A stretch of 12,516 nucleotides of DNA from CAVHXA01 sp963639765 (lineage in GTDB: Bacteria > Bacillota > Clostridia > Oscillospirales > Oscillospiraceae): contig CAVHXA010000054.1 of NCBI GenBank assembly GCA_963639765.1, forward strand, positions 1 through 12,516, read 5' to 3'. Below are positions 7,019 through 12,516 of the stretch, piece by piece. The notes beneath the pieces were generated by a model that was given only the letters and a program-made list of their open reading frames with translations, was not told the DNA's origin and ran no database searches. Both the position numbers and the translations under genes were made by a program. Positions within the stretch are counted from its first letter, which is position 1. The number at the start of each line of letters is the position of its first letter.

Positions 7019-7960
7019 TTAATCCTCTCTTTTTCTAAACGTTTCTATCGATGGTAAGTCAATCCTATATTGCGCTTCAATAACTGCTGACGGCACGCTA
7101 TCTTTCGTCAACCGCGGAAAATCTGATGAAACACAATACATTCGTTTTTCTGACAACTTAAAACGACAAGCCGAATATTCATCTGCATTTCTGCTCTGGT
7201 ACCCGCACTTTGCTAATTTAAGTTCAAACAAGTCTCTGTTGGATTGTGTTAGGACTTTTGAAGCAACTAATTCAACCACTTCATTCAATGATATAGTAGT
7301 TGCTCCAGTTGACGATGTTTTGTCAAGAAAATATACAATTAGTGTCCCTTCATCAGAACGGTCAAATTGCTGCAGCGACGACACTTGAACGGAAGTTCCT
7401 GCAATAATTGTGGTTTTCACTTCTGCCCAACCGTCTTCAAAATTGTAATCTTGATCTGCCCCTTCCGGTCCAACCCACTCGCCAAGTGCTGTATTTTCGC
7501 CGTGCTCATCGATAAGGTCAGCTAAATACAGCAACTCTCCTATGAGTCCCTTTTGACTATGAGACGGCAATAATCCATTGCCGATCTGATGCAAAAGTCT
7601 AAGCCATTTTTTATATTGTGCTACAATCTTTTCAATAGGTCGCGGATCATATTTCGAAGCGCTCATAAGGTCCCAGCAAAGCTTGACAAATATCTCATCT
7701 AAAGAAGGATAATTCAAAGAAAATCGCAGCGCAAAAGAGTTGTCGCTCAAAAGTATATTCTCAACATTTATCGCTTTTGAAGATGATAGTTTTTCGAGTC
7801 TCCCTGTATTCAATACAATAAAGCACTTTTGAGAATCAGATAAATAACCTATATGAAATGACAGTGGATGCTCATCAGAAATAAGCAAAAATCCGCCTGT
7901 ATATGGAGAAATGCTATTCCATTTTTCATATAAATCATTAATCGTTCTCATAGTCATCAT
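7019..7960 (-). CDS. DUF4420 PD-(D/E)XK nuclease-like protein
   Basis: The 313-residue protein matches the DUF4420 family, which is predicted to be a PD-(D/E)XK endonuclease and is found with Z1 and AIPR genes. The core motifs are KGLIGELLYL (137-146, Glu142), GADQDYNF (167-174, Asp169/Asp171) and WAEVKTT (178-184, Glu180 and Lys182), in the E-D-ExK order of restriction nucleases. It is therefore the best candidate for the DNA-cutting subunit of the operon. The frame begins inside the end of the Z1 gene. ATGs at 7960, 7957 and 7951 are all possible. A GAGG ends directly before 7960 but lies nine bases before 7951, so the protein starting MRTINDLYEKW at 7951 is the more likely product. The overlap with Z1 implies translational coupling. 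Confidence 0.9.
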   Translation of the reverse strand: MMTMRTINDLYEKWNSISPYTGGFLLISDEHPLSFHIGYLSDSQKCFIVLNTGRLEKLSSSKAINVENILLSDNSFALRFSLNYPSLDEIFVKLCWDLMSASKYDPRPIEKIVAQYKKWLRLLHQIGNGLLPSHSQKGLIGELLYLADLIDEHGENTALGEWVGPEGADQDYNFEDGWAEVKTTIIAGTSVQVSSLQQFDRSDEGTLIVYFLDKTSSTGATTISLNEVVELVASKVLTQSNRDLFELKLAKCGYQSRNADEYSACRFKLSEKRMYCVSSDFPRLTKDSVPSAVIEAQYRIDLPSIETFRKRED

Positions 7961-10721
7961 CCTCGTCTTCTATGTCAACCCAGTTTTTCAATTCTTTAAC
8001 GTTGACCATATAATTTGCCGTGCGCTCATTGCCGTCATATGGGAACCCAAGGCCAAGAGCAAATACCTGTTTCGGATCGCCAGGTTTCATTTCCGGATTT
8101 GTATTGGTCAATACGTGGATAAGGAGAAGCGGATTGCGTTCTGTATGCAGATATGTACTGTCTTTGCTGCTGCCGAATTCCTCACGGAGCTCCTTTATTC
8201 TTTGTTCCGACAATCCTATTTTTGTACATCCGCCTGAGCCAATACGAACATGCCTTCCATACACTTTTAGCATATTTTTACTCGTTAAATCCCACTCAAG
8301 TGGTCTTCCTTTCGGATGAACATCAACAGTGGTACCGTCTATTAGTTCAATTTTGACCGTCTGACTTGCGTCGGAATCCTGCGGTATAGCGACATCCCAG
8401 AAATCCAATGGACCTTCGTCTGCGGCAATATATTCGGAAAGTGCTGCCGGCTGGAAGTTCAAGTTCCATGGGTGAGTTATATAGCTTCTTACGATTTCTG
8501 TAATGGCCTTTTTAGGAACATTTCTCCAAATAAAAGCTTTGGTATAGCTGTCATATTCACACTGAATATCGGCAGAAATAGACTCTATAAACGAGCGGCA
8601 CAGAGACTCGTTTTCCTGGAGCGACACATTATCTCCTTTTAATCTTGGGGTTTCAATCATTCTTCCGGAAACAGTAATAGGTCTTTTAACAGAAGTAGCT
8701 GTGCGCATTTTATTTCGTGCGGTAATGAGCAAAGAGCCTGGGGCTTGTCTGACCTTAAGACCAAATTCCTCAGGTGTTTGGTTTTGACGCTTCATCTTGC
8801 GCAGTTCGTCTTTTAGCTCATTGATTGCATCTGTAATATATCCATACCAGTCAATAGCATCTTCTGCCATCCACACCTTGAATAGATCATCGTAGTTAGG
8901 ACGGTATCCAAACCATCTTCCCATTTGAAGAAGAGTGTCGTACATCATTGTGTTCCTATAGAAATAGCTGACACATAAGCCTTCCAGCGTCAAACCTCTG
9001 GACAAGCTATTTCCACCGACAGCAATAACGCGCATCCCTACGCCTTTGTATTCGTAATAGTTAAGAGACGACGCCCCATGTTGTTGGTTGACTGACCGTA
9101 CCTCAATTCGTTTCGCAGACTTGAGCAGAAAATCGTGGAGGAAAGATTCCCATGTGGTGTTTGCCGTTTCTTCAAGCTTGAACTCATCCCACTCAGCATA
9201 AAGCGCTGCAATATTCTTTATCTGCATTGCTTTTTCTGCTGGGAGGGCAGAATAGTTTTCAAGATCTGCTTTTATGCTTGAAAGATATGCTTCTATGAGA
9301 TCAGCAGTTACATTCTGAACCCTTGTAAATCTGCTGACATTTACGAGCATAGATCTATGTTCCGTATTATCTTGCCGAATATCAGAAATCGTGCAGGCAA
9401 GTATGAAATAGCGGATTGCTTTTCTCATGCTTTCTGGCAAATCGTACAACTCATCTGCAAGTTCCTTTTTGTGCTTAAACACATAGAACGATTCCTGTTC
9501 TTCATTTTGAATCGGAATAATCGAATCTCCATATATTCCTCCAGTCCTTGTGTGAGGAACACTGTCATCCCACTCATCAGCATCTCCATTGCCGAATATT
9601 TTATCGGCACCTATATATAATTCAGGAGTCGGAAGAACCGTAAGGAAGTCCTTTGGGAACAAGTCTCTTGTAGCTTCATCAGTATCCGGATCAATAAAGA
9701 TATTTGCAAAAGGTGTTGCAGTAATGCCAAGGTATGAAGCCTGTCTGAAACAATTGAGAATATTTCGAATTGCTTGGTTGATTGCCGTAGGATCTTTTTC
9801 TTCTGAATTGGTATTTACAGAAGCATTGTCCGCCTCATCGTCGATTAAAAGGAGTGGAAGATCAATCAGTCCAGTTTCATGATCAGCATTATTCTCCAGA
9901 AGCCACTTGTACAAATTATTAAGGACGCTTTTATTCTTTTTTACAACAAAAAGCGCCGTTCCATTCAACGTTCGTAAATTCAAATTAAAAGCACGCAGGA
10001 TTGCCTTGTTAAAATCTGTTGCTACAGAGGTGAAACAAGCGATGCTTTTTTCAGGAAGTACTGGTGGGATTTTTCCAACGCCAACTGGTTTATTTCGTAT
10101 TTCCTGTTCTGCTTTTTTATCGAGGGTATATTTACTTTCCTTTCCGACAAATTCAGCGTCAAGTCGTTCCTGCGTTTGGACACGTAAATTCTCCATCATT
10201 CCGGCAAGAACGATAATAACCCTATAGCCTGCGTCAGATGCCTTATTGCATATAGCGGTATATGTAGCTGTCTTACCTGATTGAACATCACCCAACAACA
10301 AACCTCTCCGCTGGAAAGGACGGGCTACATCTCTGGGATTTCCAAGGTCATCCATTACTTCGTCGGTAGTCTGGTTTAGCCTATTTACAACGTCAATGCC
10401 CCAGTGCTTAACATTCTTTAAATAGGTTTTATACCGGTTCCAATAGTACCCATCATTCTCTTGAATAAAATACCAAGATTGGTGTTCTGCGTCATGACCG
10501 CGTAGTGTTGTTGCGACACCTATTCTGTGAAGTATATTAGTTGCTAACTCTCTTTTCACGCGAATGTATTCTTCGTCTGATATAGGATAAAGCGGCGCAA
10601 AAATTGTACGAAAAGTATCTGCCTTATCATTAATTTGCTCGAGCGTCGGCAGAGAATCTCCATATTCGCTGTTGATTGCCGTGGTAACCTGATCAATTAA
10701 GATTTTCATATTATCAGTCAT
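7938..10721 (-). CDS. Z1 domain-containing P-loop ATPase/helicase-like protein
   Basis: This 927-residue protein is a Z1-family ATPase, related to superfamily 2 helicases and typical of MORC-linked restriction operons. The ATPase motifs are LLLGDVQSGKTA (141-152, Walker A), LLLIDDEADNAS (290-301, Walker B), GITATPFANIF (332-342, a motif III-like TATP), and in the Z1 region GGNSLSRGLTLEGL (569-582) and QMGRWFGYRPNY (599-610), the latter like the arginine-finger motif VI. It probably translocates on or remodels DNA in response to the partner GHKL ATPase and hands DNA to the nuclease; that division of work is inferred. The N-terminal 130 residues and the C-terminal third carry no motif I recognise, and the end is very acidic (EDEDDDYEND). 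Its ATG overlaps the stop of the upstream ATPase gene (ATGA), with AGAGG nine bases upstream. Confidence 0.95.
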   Translation of the reverse strand: MTDNMKILIDQVTTAINSEYGDSLPTLEQINDKADTFRTIFAPLYPISDEEYIRVKRELATNILHRIGVATTLRGHDAEHQSWYFIQENDGYYWNRYKTYLKNVKHWGIDVVNRLNQTTDEVMDDLGNPRDVARPFQRRGLLLGDVQSGKTATYTAICNKASDAGYRVIIVLAGMMENLRVQTQERLDAEFVGKESKYTLDKKAEQEIRNKPVGVGKIPPVLPEKSIACFTSVATDFNKAILRAFNLNLRTLNGTALFVVKKNKSVLNNLYKWLLENNADHETGLIDLPLLLIDDEADNASVNTNSEEKDPTAINQAIRNILNCFRQASYLGITATPFANIFIDPDTDEATRDLFPKDFLTVLPTPELYIGADKIFGNGDADEWDDSVPHTRTGGIYGDSIIPIQNEEQESFYVFKHKKELADELYDLPESMRKAIRYFILACTISDIRQDNTEHRSMLVNVSRFTRVQNVTADLIEAYLSSIKADLENYSALPAEKAMQIKNIAALYAEWDEFKLEETANTTWESFLHDFLLKSAKRIEVRSVNQQHGASSLNYYEYKGVGMRVIAVGGNSLSRGLTLEGLCVSYFYRNTMMYDTLLQMGRWFGYRPNYDDLFKVWMAEDAIDWYGYITDAINELKDELRKMKRQNQTPEEFGLKVRQAPGSLLITARNKMRTATSVKRPITVSGRMIETPRLKGDNVSLQENESLCRSFIESISADIQCEYDSYTKAFIWRNVPKKAITEIVRSYITHPWNLNFQPAALSEYIAADEGPLDFWDVAIPQDSDASQTVKIELIDGTTVDVHPKGRPLEWDLTSKNMLKVYGRHVRIGSGGCTKIGLSEQRIKELREEFGSSKDSTYLHTERNPLLLIHVLTNTNPEMKPGDPKQVFALGLGFPYDGNERTANYMVNVKELKNWVDIEDEDDDYEND

Positions 10722-12178
10722 ACGATTTCGCCTCTTTTCATTGAGTTCTCTATTTCATCAGAATAATTACAGAAAGGTTCAGTTATCATTAGCGTCTTGA
10801 TAAAGTTTTCTTTATCTTCTCCGGAATATGTGGATAAAACATTTTTTAGGAGAGCTATCACTTCTGTTCCTTTGTTATCACCATCATTGTCCATTTTCTC
10901 ATCGTTTGTTAAATCTATGTACAGCGAGTTTATTGGAAGAGACATTCCAATCTGTTTCAACAATGCCTCAATTTGCAACTGCATTTCGGGATGTGCTGAT
11001 ACTATGCTTTCTACCAATGGATGATCTGGATTTACCTCATATAGAACATTTCCGTCACGCGTAATCAAACGGTTCCACACGTGGACAATATTGTCATTAG
11101 TTTCTTTTTTCCCTCTATATGTCCAAGTTCTCTTGCTACCATCAGAAATTTTCTGAATAATTACGGAAAGATTTCGCTTTACCTCCTCCGGAGGTGTAGC
11201 AGTAGATTTTTTAATATCAAGGGTCCAAAGATCATCTAAAGAATTAGGAATATCAACTTGAACTCTTGCAAGTTTTGACAAATCCCCCTGCCTCATAAGT
11301 CTGAACCAATTGCCCCATACAAGTAGACGCTTGTTTCTATACACGTAAAAACCTTGATTCTTGCGCAATCCGTCTTTGCCGCCCAAAGCTTTCAATTCTT
11401 TTTGCGTCAACTTTGAAGTGTGAGGCAAAATATACGGTTTAACGCGAACCTTTTGACCGCGTACCATAATAATTTCATCATCCATGAGCTGGGTGCTTTT
11501 TTTAATGAGAAACGGATCTTGTGGCTCAACACTTTGCTCATTCATGCGAATGTCTAACTTTTTCAACCCTGGTTCACCGCTCAAATATCTATGAAAAACG
11601 AGAGAAAGATGCTCGCGAATTAGTTCCATCTTTCTGGTGAACGCTTCGGCGATGTCAGTTTCTCCAACTGCAAACTTATCGAGATCCTGCCAAATAACAA
11701 GTGTTCCGTTCTCATACTGATTTAACTTACCAAAGCTCGGATACTCCTTAGCCTCTTCCGCATCAATAAGCAAAAGTGACCATGATTCCGCGCGCTGAAT
11801 GTGATTTAGATTCCACTGAGCACCTGTTAATACACCAGATTTCTTTGATAAAACAGTAAGAACCCTGCACTGTGATAATGATGCAGTTTTCATACCAAGA
11901 CCATAACGTCCCAAATCATTCTCGTCACGTGTTTCGAGCGGATTGCGGCTGCCATATTGCATAGCAGTAATCAAGTCATCAGATGTCATTCCCCAACCAT
12001 TATCAAGGATAGCAATATACGACTCGCCAATAGGAAAAAAATCAATGTCAACACGACTTGCGGATGCCGCAATACTATTATCGATAATGTCGGCAATGGC
12101 AGCTTCTATTGAATATCCGATTGCCCTCGTTGATTCCATGAGAGTCGGAGCATAAGGCGGCAAATCTACTGTTTTCAT
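10718..12178 (-). CDS. MORC/MutL-like GHKL ATPase
   Basis: This 486-residue protein is a GHKL-fold (HATPase_c_3) ATPase of the MORC-like group found in restriction and anti-phage operons, where it is thought to act as an ATP-driven DNA clamp or sensor. The Bergerat motifs are all present: AIADIIDNSIAASA (27-40, with Asp30 and Asn34), ILDNGWGM (57-64, DxGxG) and GRYGLGMKTAS (90-100). The usual catalytic Glu of motif N1 is Asp here. A transducer-like S5 region probably follows, with Lys-rich stretches around 245-290 (YILPHTSKLTQKELKAL; NQGFYVYRNKRLLVW). No MutL endonuclease motif is seen. It is the first gene of the tight operon, 44 bases downstream of the preceding gene, with a strong AAGGAG seven bases before its ATG. 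Its stop overlaps the Z1 start. Confidence 0.9.
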   Translation of the reverse strand: MKTVDLPPYAPTLMESTRAIGYSIEAAIADIIDNSIAASASRVDIDFFPIGESYIAILDNGWGMTSDDLITAMQYGSRNPLETRDENDLGRYGLGMKTASLSQCRVLTVLSKKSGVLTGAQWNLNHIQRAESWSLLLIDAEEAKEYPSFGKLNQYENGTLVIWQDLDKFAVGETDIAEAFTRKMELIREHLSLVFHRYLSGEPGLKKLDIRMNEQSVEPQDPFLIKKSTQLMDDEIIMVRGQKVRVKPYILPHTSKLTQKELKALGGKDGLRKNQGFYVYRNKRLLVWGNWFRLMRQGDLSKLARVQVDIPNSLDDLWTLDIKKSTATPPEEVKRNLSVIIQKISDGSKRTWTYRGKKETNDNIVHVWNRLITRDGNVLYEVNPDHPLVESIVSAHPEMQLQIEALLKQIGMSLPINSLYIDLTNDEKMDNDGDNKGTEVIALLKNVLSTYSGEDKENFIKTLMITEPFCNYSDEIENSMKRGEIV

Positions 12179-12185
12179 ATCTTTT

Positions 12186-12191
12186 CTCCTT
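12186..12191 (-). promoter_or_regulatory. Strong ribosome binding site of the GHKL ATPase gene
   Basis: AAGGAG lies seven bases upstream of the ATG at 12178 and is among the best Shine-Dalgarno sites in the window. It fixes the start of the operon's first gene. The 44-base gap around it is AT-rich, but I cannot pick out a convincing promoter, so the operon may be transcribed from inside or upstream of the preceding gene. Confidence 0.75.
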
Positions 12192-12222
12192 GAGGGATTT
12201 GTTAAAATATTTTTCTGTTTAA

Positions 12223-12516
12223 TTACTCATCATATCCGGCTATCACATATTTTTTCTGTTCGCCTCTGCCGATTACCTGAATCATCCCTAAGTCACGCAT
12301 TTGCTTTGTAATATTGAATACTCGAGTCTTTTTGAGATTAAGCAATTCGCCGACTTCCTTGTCGGTGATCTGACCGTTTGCCTGTATATAATCCAGTACC
12401 TTTTGAATTTGAGGGGAAACTACGGCTGCCTTTTTGGGCTCGTCGGCCGGCATGGTATTCATATTCGGAAGGATTATTTTGAAAGTATTCGGCGTTACCT
12501 CTATCTGAGGCTGCTT
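12223..12516 (-). CDS. C-terminal end of a winged-helix protein, probably AlbA_2/Schlafen-type ATP-binding regulator (5' end outside window)
   Basis: The frame is open from the right edge to TAA at 12225-12223, giving 97 visible residues. An internal ATG at 12462 is unlikely to be the true start, because the upstream codons read on as VTPNTFKIILPNMN. That pattern (a strand ending in ILPN) is typical of the end of the catalytic-like region in AlbA_2-domain ATP-binding proteins, just before their C-terminal winged helix. The rest is such a winged helix: IQKVLDYIQANGQITDKEVG, then a recognition helix around LKKTRVFNITKQMRDLG, then a wing (QVIGRGEQKKYVI). No Shine-Dalgarno precedes the internal ATG. 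Such proteins often sit beside or within defence islands as regulators or effectors. It is 44 bases upstream of the ATPase gene in the same direction, so it may be part of the same transcript. Confidence 0.75.
   Translation of the reverse strand, partial: KQPQIEVTPNTFKIILPNMNTMPADEPKKAAVVSPQIQKVLDYIQANGQITDKEVGELLNLKKTRVFNITKQMRDLGMIQVIGRGEQKKYVIAGYDE

Noticed and set aside
7957..7960. ATG at 7960 as the certain start of the DUF4420 gene
   Set aside because: The GAGG directly abuts this ATG, leaving no room for normal spacing; 7951 fits better, though the two cannot be told apart from sequence alone.
12400..12462. A complete 79-residue helix-turn-helix protein starting at 12462
   Set aside because: The frame stays open to the window edge with meaningful upstream codons, and there is no ribosome binding site before this ATG.
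1..12516. CRISPR array, tRNA, rRNA or insertion sequence
   Set aside because: No regularly spaced repeats, cloverleaf-like segments, transposase motifs or terminal inverted repeats were seen on reading either strand.

Overview
The window is a compact defence island. Every recognisable gene lies on the minus strand, so transcription runs from the right edge to the left. Strong purine-rich Shine-Dalgarno sites, an AT-leaning base composition and the style of the proteins suggest a Gram-positive anaerobe of the Clostridia type, possibly from a gut or rumen community. That placement is inferred; the window holds no rRNA or other taxonomic marker.

The layout, in transcription order, is as follows. 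At 12516-12223 is the C-terminal end of a protein that is cut by the window edge, with a winged helix and an end resembling AlbA_2/Schlafen-type ATP-binding regulators. After a 44-base gap comes a tight operon: a MORC/MutL-like GHKL ATPase (12178-10718), a Z1-domain P-loop ATPase (10721-7938), a DUF4420 PD-(D/E)XK nuclease (7960-7019), an AIPR-family protein (7015-4937) and a DNA cytosine-5 methyltransferase (4922-3297). Next is a vsr mismatch endonuclease gene killed by two in-frame stops and probably a lost start codon (3304-2876). A DUF2075 nuclease-helicase follows, whose start overlaps the vsr stop (2876-888). After 217 non-coding bases come kptA, an RNA 2'-phosphotransferase (670-101), then a GC-rich hairpin, then the first codons of a further gene that leaves the left edge (35-1).

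The five-gene core (GHKL ATPase, Z1, DUF4420, AIPR, cytosine methylase) matches in content the Mza type of anti-phage system (MutL, Z1, DUF, AIPR). It also fits the MORC-linked restriction-modification neighbourhoods described from comparative genomics. The likely logic is that the methylase marks self DNA, the GHKL and Z1 ATPases sense or remodel DNA, and DUF4420 with AIPR carries out the attack. Vsr once repaired the T:G mismatches that arise when 5-methylcytosine deaminates. The less usual parts are the dead vsr, the translationally coupled nuclease-helicase behind it, and an RNA-repair-type enzyme at the end of the island.

There are no tRNAs, rRNAs, CRISPR arrays or complete mobile elements in the window. 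The only gene-free stretch of note is 671-887.
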